NCBI GenBank assembly: GCA_025504975.1
Contig: JANUWI010000016.1
Span: forward strand, 558,001-622,000
Length of the DNA: 64,000 bases
From: Plenodomus lindquistii
Taxonomy: Eukaryota; Ascomycota; Dothideomycetes; Pleosporales; Leptosphaeriaceae
Direction: 5' to 3'
Positions within the stretch are counted from its first letter, which is position 1. Each line of letters starts with the position of its first letter. The notes under the pieces are model-generated. The model was given only the letters and a program-made list of their open reading frames with translations, ran no database searches and had not been told where the DNA came from. Position numbers and translations under genes: made by a program. Shown here in pieces: positions 10,296-22,473 of the stretch.

Positions 10296-13162
10296 TCACT
10301 GAGCTTGGAAAGGAGGCTGAGTCTGGTCCAAAAGGTCATCCGTCTGATGCCAACTTGCATCCGCACTGTCCTGTGATTCCACGATGGCCTGATCATTATC
10401 CAAGTATTCAAAATTGAACGGAAACAGTTGATTGGCCACCAGAAAACCGTCGGTAGAATCTGTGCAATACAAAGCACCGTATAACTCGGTTTGCAACCCG
10501 TTGACCGAGACCGGAGGAGACGTATAGTTGCTGCCACTTATACTTGGCGCAAGTCTTGTGCCACCCGAATCAAACTCAACGGTGTCGTCTGTGATTAGAC
10601 ATTCAGGTTGCTGATCAGTGGGGGCTTGGGAACCTGGGGTCAGACATAGATCCTTTGGAACACGACCTGATCGGGCCACCGAAGGGAGTGGATATGTGCC
10701 GGCAGGAACGTCGGCGTTTTCGCTTTCAGGTACCGAGATCATTCGCGTACTTCGGTGTTCCGTTTTCCTAGCCCATCTCTCCAGAAACTGGCGTACAACG
10801 TCGGCGCAGCGCCGAGACGCCTTCAATTGAATCTTCTCAAAGACCTCGATCGCCATATCACACAGTCTCTTATGCTTCTCAACTATAGCCACGTTGCTCT
10901 CAAGGGAGGGATCCGAAGTGTCCGCGTCGTGAACGCGTCTGACCCGATGTTGCCGACGGTAGCGAGCGAAGTCGTCAGCGACCTTTGGCAAGAGGACAAG
11001 AACCGCTTGTAGGCAGTAGAAGCAGTAGTAGCTCCATCTTCTTAGGCCAGGCGCAATTTCAAAAGATTGGTGAATGTGCTCTATCATGTCTTGGGCTGCA
11101 TCCAAGCAAGCCCTCTGGTGCCGGAGGTCCAGTGTGTCGCCATCAAGAAGTTCACATGCCGATGATCTCTCATTTGCGTTGTGCCGCAGTAAAGTTATTA
11201 TCGCGATGTTATAGTCTTGTGAGCTTTGAGTAAGTTCATATCCAAATGAGAGCAGTGGAAGTGACATGGGAACTCTTACGTATCCGCAGACTGCTTTGTT
11301 GCCTGAGTTTCCAGTCACGCAGAAAGCTAAACGGCGGTTGTGATCGCGACATTGAGCCGGTTGAGATACCAAATTTGAGGTGTTCTGGGAGAGAAGCACG
11401 CCAAGTTTCTAATCGCTGACGGAGTACCTCCCTTTGTTGATTACCGTCTCCAGACTGGTAGGCATTAGTGATATATAACATTCGTGCGTCGGCAGCTGAA
11501 CTCACAGACTCCAGAATCACTTTAACCACTTTTGCGAGTTCACCCAGATACTGGATGAAGACTGCTTGTGCGCGTTCAGCCGAAGTTCCGTCTCCCATAG
11601 GCAGCTTAGCGATTTGCATTAGTGACATGTTCCATGGACATTTGGTGAGATTAGTAACGACATTACCTTCACAGTTGGATAACTCATGTTCATCTCTGAC
11701 GATCGAAGTGACATGGGCCGACCGGCGTCCAAACTCAACTCGACTTCCTGGATGTATATGATTGACCAAGTGCGCCTCGCCTCCTGCGAATCAAAGCCGA
11801 GTGAGGCATGCAACGTCTCTACATTCAAGCCGATAGAGAAAGCTAAGCGTGTCGCGATTCCGGTGAGGATGTATGCAACTAGCGACGTTATTTTCAGTCA
11901 CGAGACCTTGCAAGAGATCTTACGGTTTGGTTTGATCGCGTGCTGTGCATACGCACCCTATTGTAAAATGGTGTCAGCGGCATTGTCCACCCGCTCCACC
12001 CGATCACCAAGTGAACATACCAGGAATGTTGCAGCTTGTACCAAATGAAGGTTGCTCGCATCAAGCAGACGTCCCAGCATATCTTGCGCTTCGGCGAAGT
12101 ACCACGAAGCCCAAGATGAACTGTCTTCTTCTCCATCTTCATACAGAGCACCAAGCGCCAGTAAAGCGTGCAAGAGACAAACAAATTGCGGCCGACTTGT
12201 GTCATCGGAAGTTGCGAACATGAGCCGTCGGTCGCCGAAAAGCCTGCGCAAGGAGAGATATCTCGCTCGGATTGTGTCGGGGTCAAGTATGGGGAGGAAT
12301 ATGTGGATAGTGTTGAAGAAGCTTTCAAGGTGTCTATCCGCAACGGCCTCTCGCAAGTAACGATCCGTGCGTAGTGAATTGGTAGGCACGACGTAATCGC
12401 AACAGCTAGTAAGATCATCCAGACCGAGAGCACTAGGGTTATCGTCGCGCACAGTCGCATAGTCTAGGTTGACAGCGATACGACGCCGTTTTGCAGGGGT
12501 TGGGCTATGTATAACATCTTCGAGTGACTCGAGTCTCTTGCCTAGAGAAGATGCAAGACTAAAAGTAGACGTTTGTCCTAAGAGCATGAGAGGATGTCCT
12601 GACAGGCAAAGCTTGTGCAGACTTGCCATAATATTCAAAACATCCAGTGAGTTGATTGACCTGTGTGACACCCCGTGATTGCGTATCGAGCGAGTCTTTT
12701 ACTAGGGGCTTGTCACTATTGCTGCGTGGGCGTAGGAAAAAGAAGTACGAACCTCGCCCTGTGGTGTGGCTAGTACCTACAGTCTGCCGACTGAGTTGGT
12801 CCTCGATCTTGTCGAGACGTGCCAAGACGAGATCCAGCTTCCTGATGACTTGAGTATTGACCCAGTTCGTGATAGCGGACCACATACTGTGCAACTAGTT
12901 CGCTTCCTCCCGGCACATTCGCAGGTGTGAATGCAAATATGCAATCAAGGTCCTTTCTGGTACACTGAATGCACGGAAATATCCCATTGCACTACATATG
13001 AAGTTGGCATCAGAAACAATGCCGAAGACTTTGTTGTACCGAGGATATAGCACTTGCCTTGATTCGCTTCTCGCGACATCGCTCGCACGCTTCGGTTGCT
13101 TTCGTTCGAGCAACTCGTGCGGTTGCAGAGCCACGTGTCGAATTCGTGGGACGTGACGCCAT
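10296..13162 (-). CDS. Zn(2)Cys(6) transcription factor with fungal-specific (MHR) domain
   Basis: Eight exons, complement: 13058..13162, 12888..12991, 12781..12841, 12021..12695, 11924..11957, 11667..11878, 11280..11604 and 10296..11215, giving 811 residues. The binuclear zinc cluster reads ACERCREKRIK, then CNGIFPCIQCTRKDLDC, with spacing C-x2-C-x6-C-x5-C-x2-C-x6-C. The first intron splits it and uses a GC donor (AAG|GCAAGT, 66 bp), forced by the conserved third Cys. A short coiled-coil linker (KLDLVLARLDKIEDQL) follows. The regulatory domain shows FFNTIHIFLPILDP, GAYAQ and ATRLAFSIGLNVE. The 34-nt exon at 11924-11957 is needed to join GAYAQ to the next helix. It is probably a nuclear regulator of neighbouring accessory genes; proximity to the laccase is suggestive only. 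Exons 5 and 6 are the least certain. Confidence 0.85.
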
Positions 13163-13694
13163 TCTCCAGAGATGGTCAGTACAGACGGGGCGCTTCGATG
13201 ACAAGAATTGCAATGTTGAAGCAGCAGCCACTGGCATCAACTCCAATTACCGAAGCTGGCATTGGTTTCGTCCGTCGGGAGTACATCCGGATGACCCCGA
13301 TTCGTGCGTACCAAGTAGGTGCGTCCAGAAGACGCTAGCTAATCACAAATCAGCGTCATGTCCCACCTGACCCGTCGCTCGATACTGCCTGCAAACGACA
13401 GTTCCGCTCAATCGATACAGAGAAGATAGCCACAGCCGGCTCAGTGTTTGCATCCTTATGCCGGTCATCTATGCGACAAGACTGACTCAAGATTGCAGCC
13501 AGTCAACTAATTGTATAGCATTGAGAACTTGCATACAAAAGTCCAGGACGAAATTATGCTTATTTAATCCTACTTTCCAAAGCTACATTATCGCATTATA
13601 CAAGCCGTATTTCCCTGCGATTATCCATCAACGCCGTGTTATCCGACGCCACTCTACCCCAATTTCAAAAACATCATCAGCGCTGTGATCCACT
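13163..13694. other. Intergenic, promoter side of the regulator
   Basis: 532 bp between the regulator start and the laccase stop. No coding continuation is seen on either strand. Confidence 0.5.
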
Positions 13695-15570
13695 TCATAT
13701 ACCAGAATCCTCCTGCTCGATATGGGCTGCTTCGGCGTGCGCAGTCCAAGCATTGCACTGGTCAATGAGCCTACTCGAATCGGTGATGCCAGCGATCTCA
13801 TCAGCACGCTCAATGAATTGCAACGCAAAGCCTTCGCTCGTGTGCCATCCGATATGGCAGTGCATCAACCAATTACCCGGATTGTCCGTTTCAAAGGCCA
13901 GAACGAGATACCCAGAAGCTGGAAGCATGGCAGTATCCCTCCGAGGCGGGTTCTCCAGGTTCAGCGCTACAGATGACGAGTACTTGCCCGTTCCCTGAGC
14001 AATGATACTGAAGTCCTTCGGGTGTATTAGCATGAATTCGCGGAATCAAGGACAGGAGGAACAAGAGGAGTGACGTACATGTCCGTGCAAATGAATCGGA
14101 TGCGGCACTCCCAAGGCTGTCTCGATCACGACGTATGTCCATACATGCGCCTCAGGAAGCTCAATGACTGCACTTGAGGCTTCGAAGGTTGTATTGCCGT
14201 TCAACAACTGCATGAGACTTGGATCTGCCCAGTCAACCAGCATGGAAGTGCTATTCAGGTACCAGCGGAACAGTCTTTCTTCATTGAATGACACGGTTGC
14301 GGTCTCGAGCTCAGTCCTGCTATCGGAGCCAACAGTCTTGGCAATGTACGGCACAAGGTTTTCGGTTTCATCGCCGCAGCTATCTTCATAACTGTACGCA
14401 GTTGTCGTTGGAGTAGACGGTGCGTCTCCATAGTAGATAATTCCACGAATGTTATCGGTGCTGTCGTTTTCTACACCTGTTTAGCAAACTTGTTCCACTC
14501 ACAATCGGCGCGAGGCTTACCGGAGCAGGCTGACTGGGGAATAGCACGGAGCCAGAAGTTCTCGGCGACTGAAGCTTGGTCCGCAGTCACGATTATGTCG
14601 TAGCGTTGGCCCATGCTAATGTCGAGGACTGTTGTCTCATACGGTACGATCGGAACGAGATCGGATGCGATGACCGTCATTTTATGGTTGTCAATCATAA
14701 ATTTGAAATGCGTGTCCACCGCGCCATTAACCAAGCGCATTCGATAAGAGGTGCCGGGGGTGAAGGAGGTGTTGTATCGAAACCCCCCGTCTTCGTAAGT
14801 ATTTGTCCCATTGATCAACCCATTGTCAAGTGTTGGCGGTCCGTTCGATTGCGCGCTCATGTAAAGCTCGTCCACAGTCTGGTGATCCCAATCATTCAGG
14901 AAAAGCATACCCAAATCCTCGTCGTAATTTGCTGTTGCCGGACCATTGATTATAAGGCCGCCCAGAATCCCCTGATAGGCTTGGAGAGCGAAGTGCGAAT
15001 GGTACCAAGAAGTTCCGTACTGTGTCGCCCGCCACGTGTATGTCTCAGTATTGCCAGGGCTATTCGGGCACTGGGTAATCGAGGGTACTCCATCTTGTTC
15101 GTTGGTATAGTTCTGCCGGATCCCATGCCAGTGTATACTGCTCCCATTGTTTGAGCTGAGCAGGTTGTTCTTGACGTGTATCGTAACAGTATCGCCCCAG
15201 TCAGCGAAGAGCGTTGGCCCTGGAATGGTGCCATTGACCGCCATAGCAGAACGGGAGACACCATCAGGTGCAACCGTGACATCGGAAAGTTCTAGCCAAT
15301 ACTCACGACTCACGCCTGTATCAGGTACCACTACATGAGAATCAGCAGCGGAATCGTTACATTGTAGTCTCTTTGGTACTCACCAGTGGTATAGTCAGTG
15401 TCTATGGAGTAATCGCACCACTCCGAACGACTGCTCGCCGTATTGCCGGAGCATGAAGCTCTAGGATCGAAGTGCTTTGCGTGCAATTTCTGGTGCTGGT
15501 GGTAGGCAGAACCATGAGCAAATGAATTGCTGAGGAGGGCACCAGCCGTCAACAAAGTGTTAGTGCGCAT
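13695..15570 (-). CDS. Laccase (ascomycete multicopper oxidase), secreted
   Basis: Exons, complement: 15384..15570, 14521..15330, 14079..14476 and 13695..14015, giving 571 residues; introns are 53, 44 and 63 bp. The ATG at 15570 begins the signal peptide MRTNTLLTAGALLSNSFAHG. All four copper signatures are present: IHWHGIRQNYTNEQDGVP, WYHSHFALQAYQG, HPIHLHGHD (spliced between exons 3 and 4) and WLMHCHIGWHTSEGF. In the last, the residue ten after the type-1 Cys is Phe, the position linked in the family to higher redox potential. The protein ends DSGI, matching the C-terminal DSG(L/V/I) plug of ascomycete laccases, which is usually processed. Several N-glycosylation sequons occur. It would oxidise phenols outside the cell with reduction of O2 to water. 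The start lies 923 bp from a divergent secreted-protein gene. Confidence 0.95.
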
Positions 15571-16493
15571 GGTGAAAGGTAAAAGCCGCAACTAAGACAA
15601 GTGAAGAGAACGAAGATGAAAGGTAAGAGGCTGAGTTGATGTGATGACCGCTGATGTGAACTGTTAGTTAGCAGGTCTTGCACCCTCTTATGTCCTTTGC
15701 TTCGATTCAGGAGTTGACATTGTCAGTACGCAACATTCCTTTCAAAATCCTACTGGCATCAACAACTTGGCAGCTGTTGTTGTTCTCGTACCACTTCTGT
15801 GGGGGTCAAAGGTCGTGCTTGGATTCTGATGCTCGCTCCATGATGTTGGTGACGCGGCAAACCTGGTTGCAGAACATTGGTCGGATGTAACCCTTTGATA
15901 TCGCGATCGTATTCAGTGGGGCATCTATCGTCGTTTGTTTCGGAAGAGCAATGCTGAGCCTGAAATCCGAATCAAGCACGCTGGCTTTACACGGCGATAC
16001 TTTTTTGACTTAGGCTCCGCGCGCTTACAAGCAAGCGTCCCGAGATCTATGGGGCTCCGCTGTCTTGGCAATGCTAAGACCCTATTTCTAATTTCGCGTT
16101 TAGTTTCCTTTTCTACATCCAATGCTAGCGTCCGCTAAAAGATCAAGCAAAAGCAAGCCTGGGCCGCGTGGCTTAGGCCGTCGTGACTCTCAGCCTTGTC
16201 TGGCTAGGATCCCAGCCACAACACCCTACCATGATTATACCTTAGAATAGCTCACCACCGACTGTGAGGAGCTTGGCCAATCTACAAGGGCAATAAATTT
16301 AACAATTGTCTACGTAAGCTAGGGGGCAGCAAGCAAGCATTGACTTGGTGAAAGGAGTCGAAAGGAAGAAGTTTTATCCTTCATCAACTTATAATCACCA
16401 CAGTAGAGCCTGCCAGAGTTCGCAATCATCCCGAATTCTCACTACGTCTACATTGTCACATTATTACACTCAGATCCCTCCCCGTGCAACATC
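15571..16493. promoter_or_regulatory. Divergent intergenic region between laccase and a small secreted protein
   Basis: 923 bp with no supported ORF. It must hold the promoters of both flanking secreted-protein genes, so shared control is possible. I do not see a convincing operator repeat. Confidence 0.4.
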
Positions 16494-17151
16494 ATGTATA
16501 TCTCGAATTACCTCGCTGTGCTCTGCACGTTGCCAATCCTGTCCATGGGAATGAAGCAGCGCCTGACCACTGACAGCTTCAACCTGTTCGCGTATGGGCC
16601 GAAGTTTGGTGGACTTCCTTTGTTTTACGCAGATGGTAGGCTTGAGCCTGTCATTGCCAAGAGAATTACTTACCATGGACAGGATATGCGTATGTTGGCC
16701 GAATCGAAGAAGCCAATTCTACGGACGCTGCCATAGTCTCTTGTAAGAAATCCAACACTATGCTGATTTGTGACCTGCTCAGTTGAACTAACACATTGCA
16801 GTCACCGCGAATGACGACACGACTTGGACCGGCGCACCGAATGCCACAAACTCCACGAGTACCATTCCCTCATGGTCAAATGTTACCTTTTTCGTCCCTA
16901 ACGCTGGGTCTTTGGACACTCGCATCGGCTTTCTCCCAGCAAACGCTACTCCTACGAGTAACGAGACAACAACCCATTTTCGATTTTATGGGTCCACTGC
17001 GACATTGATTGGAAATGGAGGAAACATGGAGACACTATGGTACTCGCTCCAAATTAGCCAGCATGTGCACGCGTTGTATTGGAATGACACCAGCTCTGGT
17101 CAGATTCCAGTGATTCTGAGGAACAAGCCGGCGTCCAATCCTCAAGCTTGA
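16494..17151 (+). CDS. Small secreted protein, function unknown
   Basis: Exons 16494..16635, 16683..16742 and 16802..17151 encode 183 residues; introns are 47 and 59 bp (GTAGGC...GACAG, GTAAGA...TGCAG). MYISNYLAVLCTLPILSMG is a likely signal peptide. The mature part begins near TDSFNLFAYGPKFGG and continues LPLFYADGYAYVG, a pattern I associate with fungal secreted proteins of unknown function. It has many N-x-S/T sequons and almost no Cys, so it is not a typical disulfide-rich effector. The last exon contains an FRFYGST and TLWYSLQ strand-rich stretch. The frame is clean through both introns, which supports the model. No enzyme motif is recognised. Confidence 0.7.
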
Positions 17152-17646
17152 GTGGGCACTAGGGAACCAAACACAGGTGATGTTATAAGGCACGATGTGA
17201 GGAGCACCATTCGTGTGGCGGAAGAAGGCGCGTATCAGCATAATTGAGGTTGCGATCTTCCCCCAGAAAGCGACCAGTTTGTATCTAAAGTGTAGTGACC
17301 ATTATCGCCTCGATTCACGTGCGGATGCGACCTGAAGTCGCTAAGGGCGGACTTTGGAAATTTGTTGTGTCACGCAAGAGGTTCCTCACTTAGAGATCCG
17401 TGAACGTGACATATTTCTCAAATGCGATTATATATCCTTGACTGATAGTAACTCGCAAGAAGCTGTTCATGTTTGCCAATGCATGCACTGCCATACTATC
17501 TTCTATGGTATCTTTAGAACATCAAACTTTTGTCTTAGTATTGCTTTTGAAGTACCCTCAGATTTCGCAAAGAGGGTCACAAAATCTCGAAGTCTGCAGC
17601 AGGGCGTCGAAGTCGAGTTTCCCTTGCAACATGACAGAGCATTTAA
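17152..17646. other. Intergenic between convergent genes
   Basis: 495 bp separating the secreted protein (+) from the 3' end of the rhodopsin-domain gene (-). No gene is seen. Confidence 0.5.
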
Positions 17647-19123
17647 CTAGGATCCAGCTGTGCGACGACTCTTCCTCTCTTCATCCCAGTCGAACTCTCT
17701 AGTCATCGTAATACCTTTATCGTCAGGCCCCTCCTTGATGATCTCCTCGAAGCCCACCTTGTCAGTTTCTTTGCCATTGCCAGGACATATACCATGTACA
17801 GTTGTGGTCGTCAAGCACATCTCGTCTTCATCTGGTCTCCAATTGCTCGAGTTCTCATTTTGCCTCATGGACTTGATCCATGAACGCCGTTTACTAGTTA
17901 TCGTTCCGTCTCCATGCTCGTCAATGGTTGTACCTTCGAGGTCATTGTGGAGCTTGATCTTGCGGGTCCGCTTTTTCGAGATGGTTTCGAGAGGATTGAC
18001 TGATGGCGGCTGCGAATCAGACTGCTGCGAGGATTTGCGAGCCGAAGATGGTAGCCTGCTGGACACAGCACTGATAATATACGTCATGAGCGGTCGTAGT
18101 GTGGGCAGACAGCCACTGATGATGCCGACCGAAGGCTCCACTGAAGACCAGATAAAGACATCGCTCTTCGCCCAACTGATATCCATGGTTTGGACAAGCC
18201 TCACAATCACTATAATCCTATACAATGACGCAAAGCAAACGCTATGGCTGTCAGCTATCTTCGTTGGACACTTCGAGGGATTACCTGGCCTTACAAGCTA
18301 CCCAACAAAAACACAATGCAGATAGCAACTTTCTGAGTGCGTCCCATTTGTAACTTCAATACGCTCGAGACGGGCACGGTAAGAATGCATACGTCGCCGA
18401 AAAGGTTGATGATGCCCATCCCCAGGTAGAACTAGACCCTGTGTAAGCCGTCGCACGCGACATAATCGTATCTTCACGTACCTTGGCTTCGTTGACCAGA
18501 ATCACTCCTTCATCTCCGTACCACATTGTCCAGTAGTAGTGAAGTGGCCGCGTATATAGTGGTAGCACCACGTGGTTGACAATTAGATATGCCATGGTAA
18601 GCCCGATGCAAAACCATCCAAGCCATGTGAGACCAAAGATGCGGCGATAAAGTGCAATGATTGAAAATTTTATGACGCAAACACTCCAGGTGTAGATGAA
18701 AACGTAGATGAACGTGATCTAGATTGGGTTAGCATTACGTTGCATGTGGTTTATGATTTCGATCCCACACACAATGGTAATCTTTGACATCTCTCGGGGT
18801 CCCAGGGACCAGATGTGTTTGCCGAGGCCAAAATATCCCCCTGATAAAGACATTAGCAAGCTATACAGCATATCGGGTGTTGAAAGATCTTCACCGGCTA
18901 TGCAGCATGCTAGATTGGCGGCATTGAGTACCACTGCAATAAACATGAAGTAGTCATCCCAGCCCAGACGTTCTCGCTTGAACTTCAGCCGTGTGAGCAA
19001 TCGTAGTACCACGAAAACGGACGAAAGAACAAACAATGCGATACCAGTCACATTGTTTCTCGCCGTTCGCGATTCGGTGAGGTCTATACCCGGAGGTGGA
19101 TTGGAAAAATAGTCTACCGCCAT
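17647..19123 (-). CDS. Seven-helix rhodopsin-domain integral membrane protein (PTH11-like class)
   Basis: Exons, complement: 18773..19123, 18482..18718, 18295..18431 and 17647..18217, giving 431 residues; introns are 54, 50 and 77 bp. Seven hydrophobic spans can be followed: GIALFVLSSVFVVLRLL, FMFIAVVLNAANLACCI, VFIYTWSVCVIKFSIIALY, MAYLIVNHVVLPLY, MGIINLFGDVCILTVPV, AICIVFLLGSLIIVIVRL and IWSSVEPSVGIISGCLP. RLGWDDYFM after helix 1, GLGKHIW, and SVEPSVGIISGCLPTLRPL in helix 7 are the hallmarks of this fungal family. A hydrophilic Lys/Ser/Glu-rich cytoplasmic tail of about 140 residues follows. Members are plasma-membrane sensors or receptors in plant-associated fungi; ligands are mostly unknown. 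It lacks the CFEM domain of Pth11 itself. The first donor (GTGTGT) is the weakest splice call. Confidence 0.82.
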
Positions 19124-19685
19124 GTCGAAATTGAGTTTGACAGGATAGCATCGTTAAGTTTGGGGGCTTCCTTGTCAACATAAACTGCTCGAGACATCGA
19201 GACTTGAGAGTATCAACCTCCTTCTCTCACAAAATGGCCCGAATGTCCCACTGATAACATCAAATTGGGACATATAGCGAGGGATTCGAAAGATTTGAGC
19301 ACATCATTGCCCGATAAGATCAGAGAGTATAGAAAGCCCGCGCGCCAGTGACCTTCGTGATGCATAGTGAAAGCACCGTGAGTGGATCAGACATTGCGCC
19401 GGGCCAAAGATATGTCGTCTTGTCATGTTGATCCTAGTTCCTTGCAGGCAGGAACTCTCCGGTCGAGTCAGAGTACTGCCGAAAGGATTCCGAATAAAAA
19501 CGGGGCTTACTTGGTATGGCTCGGCCCATAGGTGCAACCAGCAAGGTGCCGCCGCTGCCACGGCGTGGCATCCCCTCAATAAATGGCCCCATCCCCCTGC
19601 TGTGGTTCCTTCTGGGCTCTTGCGACACCGACCTGCATTGTTCTGATTTATTCCCACATATCCTTGCGTATTATACCCCGGAATC
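19124..19685. promoter_or_regulatory. Divergent promoter region, rhodopsin-domain gene and nitrilase
   Basis: 562 bp between divergent start codons. No protein-coding exon is supported here, although ORFs overlap on both strands around 19430-19640. Confidence 0.4.
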
Positions 19686-20802
19686 ATGGCACCCAAAGAG
19701 ACCAAGTTCAAGGTTGCGGCCGCCCACGCAGCCCCGATTTATATGGACAAGGCGGCAACGATCAGGAAGACGATTCAACTAATCGAGCAAGCTGCCAAAG
19801 AGGAGATCAAGCTCCTCGTGTTTCCTGAAACATTTATTCCGGGCTATCCAGTGAGTCCCTCGCTTAAGTTGCCGGCGCTACAGTTGCCTCCCCCAAGAGA
19901 ACAAGGTACTAATTTTACTGCTGCAGTACTGGACCGAGTGTTACCCTCCACTGAAACAAGTCGGTGCTCTGGCCAAGTACATTGAAGAAAGTGTTGTGGT
20001 CGAGCCTAACGGTGAAGACGTCAGTGCCATTCAAGATGCATGTCGTCGAACCGGCGTTGCCATTAACTTGGGCATCTCTGAACGCATTGCGAACGGACAT
20101 ACATTGTTCAACTCCCAGGTCATCATCGACAGCGATGGAACCATCCTTGGTGTTCATCGAAAGCTGCAGCCAACATTTGTTGAGCGTCTTGTTTGGGCCC
20201 AAGGCAACGGAAGTACTCTTCGTAACTGGCCATTGTCACTAGGCTACAACCTCGGTGGACTAGCTTGCTGGGAGCATACGATGAATGGCGCCCGTCAGGC
20301 TCTTTTGACACAGAACCAACATATCCATGCAGGGGCTTGGCCAGCCCTTTCCACAATGGCGGGTTTTGAGGACGTTGCCAATGCGCAGATCGAAGCATTG
20401 ATGAAGACACATGCATTGACTGCCCAGGTCTTTGTCATCACCGCCTCCGACTACGTCGATCAATTGTGTCTCGATTGGATGCACAAGAATCTAGGACCGC
20501 AAGATTTGATTAAGCCGGGCGGGGGATGGTCGTCTATCATCCATCCGTTCTGCTCGTACATTGCGGAGCCGCATACAGGTGGCGTCGAGAAGCTCGTGCA
20601 GGGTGAGATCGACTTTGCGCAATTGGGTGCGGTGAAGGTCTGGAACGATGGTGCTGGCCATTACAAACGCCCTGAGATACTACAGTTCTCTTTTGATCCC
20701 CGTCCACACTGGGATGATGAGAAGACTGACCGATTCAAGCCACGTGTGGAGGAGAAGAAGCCTCAGGAGGACAATGTGGACCATGCGCAATGGACTAAGT
20801 AA
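19686..20802 (+). CDS. Nitrilase / carbon-nitrogen hydrolase
   Basis: Exons 19686..19850 and 19927..20802 encode 346 residues; the intron is 76 bp (GTGAGT...CTGCAG). The Glu-Lys-Cys triad of the nitrilase superfamily is complete: Glu48 in FPETFIPGYP, Lys134 in HRKLQPTFVERLVW and Cys169 in GGLACWEH. The conserved AGAWPAL lies downstream. Length matches the branch of nitrilases and cyanide hydratases (about 340-370 residues). The stretch after the catalytic Cys (TMNGARQALL) differs from the cyanide-hydratase pattern as I know it, so I favour an organic nitrilase acting on RCN to give the acid and ammonia. A charged C-terminal tail (KKPQEDNVDHAQW) ends the protein. No targeting signal is seen, so it is probably cytosolic and forms helical oligomers like its relatives. 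Confidence 0.9.
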
Positions 20803-21319
20803 TCATATCTTCGGATAAATCTGCCTCGGTCCATCAATCGTCAATAGTCAAATATACCTGTATCCTCGTGTTGCCCTGCGCTTTATAAGGCTGCTTCTAC
20901 TCGTGGAATATAGCAGTTTAGGAGTTTATGTTAAAGAATGGCTGGTGGCGGGCGATGTCGTTCATTTCAGCTTGCTGTGCGTATATGGAATCGACAACAT
21001 TTGGGTGATATTGTGGGCATCGCGTACCTTGGAGTCAGAGTGGTTCGCTGAGGAGGGGAAGGTGGGGGGCAGCATGGCGGGAAGTGGGTCCCGCTGATAG
21101 TTAGCCACTACCACCACTACCGAAAGATTTACTTCGTATGACGATGCCCACCCGTGGCCCTGCCGTTATGAGCCCCGTTAGAAATTAGGCGAGATGGACA
21201 TATGACATTTGAGAACTTGTCATTACACAAAGGTCGAATTAGGTGATGAATATCTAGGGATGAAAGACATTGCTACCTGAGGCGGAATGGAAAATCTAAA
21301 AGCTAAGTTCACAGTCACT
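20803..21319. other. Intergenic between convergent genes
   Basis: 517 bp containing the 3' flanks of the nitrilase (+) and BTB gene (-). A 64-codon ORF at 20903-21097 has no recognisable feature and is not called. Confidence 0.5.
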
Positions 21320-22473
21320 TCACCGCTTGCCTTTCTTCAGCACCAGTCCCTTCCAGCCTTTACTGTCCTTGATTCTTCGGAGCGCTTTACTCGCTACTGG
21401 ATCCTTTGCCAGTTCTTCTAGACACGCCTTCTTCTCTTCCTCGCTTTCGTGCTCGTGGAATTCGCACCATTCCTTCTCCATTTTCGGTCTTTCTCCACGA
21501 GCTAGCATCGTCACTAACTCGAACAAGAAAGCCTGCGGTAACTGACTTCGTAACGCAATCGTGCGTTCGTCGTCGCGATCTGGGTTCCAGTATACAGAGT
21601 ACATGTCGAGAAAGTATCTACAAAGAGGTGAATCTGGCGGAAGGTTCTCGTAGGCTGCGATGACGTTGCTGTGATCAGGCATGACCTGGAGAACCTCGTC
21701 GTTGTTTTGCCACGCCAGAAGCACCGCGCGACGTAGCTTAGGGATAGCGTATCGATGTGCGAAAACATAGAGAGATATGAATCGACGCTCTAGGAAACCT
21801 TCTAGTCCACGCCATCGGTATTGCCGTTGACAACATGGACACAAGGTCTCTTTGGGAATCTCAGGTTTCTCCGCTGGATTTCTAGCCGGTGGTCTTACGA
21901 CGGCCTTCTCGCTCTCACTGTCCCCTGACACCTTTTCAGCGCTTGCCTGAACAGGACTTGTCGCCGTTTCCCCGCTGCTTTGAGCATCGATCACCGTATC
22001 GTCGGCTTCCAGTGCAATGCCCCAAGAGGCAGTATCAACATCGTCGCATTCTGTTTGCTCTGTCGACGTAGTGCTGTCCCCGTTGCTAAGGTTGATGGCA
22101 TGTGTTGGGGGGTGGATCTCTTTACCGCCTTCGATGAGATGGTGCGGAATGAAGCCCGTGTACAGCCAAAGCATAAAAGCATCGAATACGTCCGGACTGG
22201 TGTCATCCAGCTCCAGTGTGGTATTCGAAGTCTTGTATGGTGATTCGGTCCTCTGCTCCAAACACTGACTAAAGTAGGAGGAACAACGGTTGAGGAGCTC
22301 GCGATGACAGCTAAAAGATTCAGGACAGTCTTTGCCTCCAACTCTTACTGTGATGATAGTTTGGTCAAAATTCCTACCCCTGGTTAGTCATTCAGCTTAG
22401 TAGATTTAATGGCTGACGTGCCACTTTACCTGAATGTGTGGCCCAACGTTGTGGCACCCTTGATGAACGGCAT
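21320..22473 (-). CDS. BTB/POZ-domain protein
   Basis: Exons, complement: 22430..22473 and 21320..22373, giving 365 residues; the intron is 56 bp (GTAAAG...GGTAG). The short first exon adds MPFIKGATTLGHTF, and the BTB core then reads TIITVRVGGKDCPESFSCHRELL, CSSYFSQCL and FDAFMLWLYTGFIP. An acidic Ser/Thr/Glu-rich insert (residues about 110-190) separates the BTB fold from CPCCQRQYRWRGLEGFLERR and a helical C-terminal part of the type (FAHRYAIPKLRRAVLLAW) common in fungal BTB proteins. Such proteins dimerise through BTB and can act as substrate adaptors of cullin-3 ubiquitin ligases; no target is suggested by sequence. It lies at the inner edge of the accessory arm, next to about 2.8 kb without genes. 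Confidence 0.8.
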
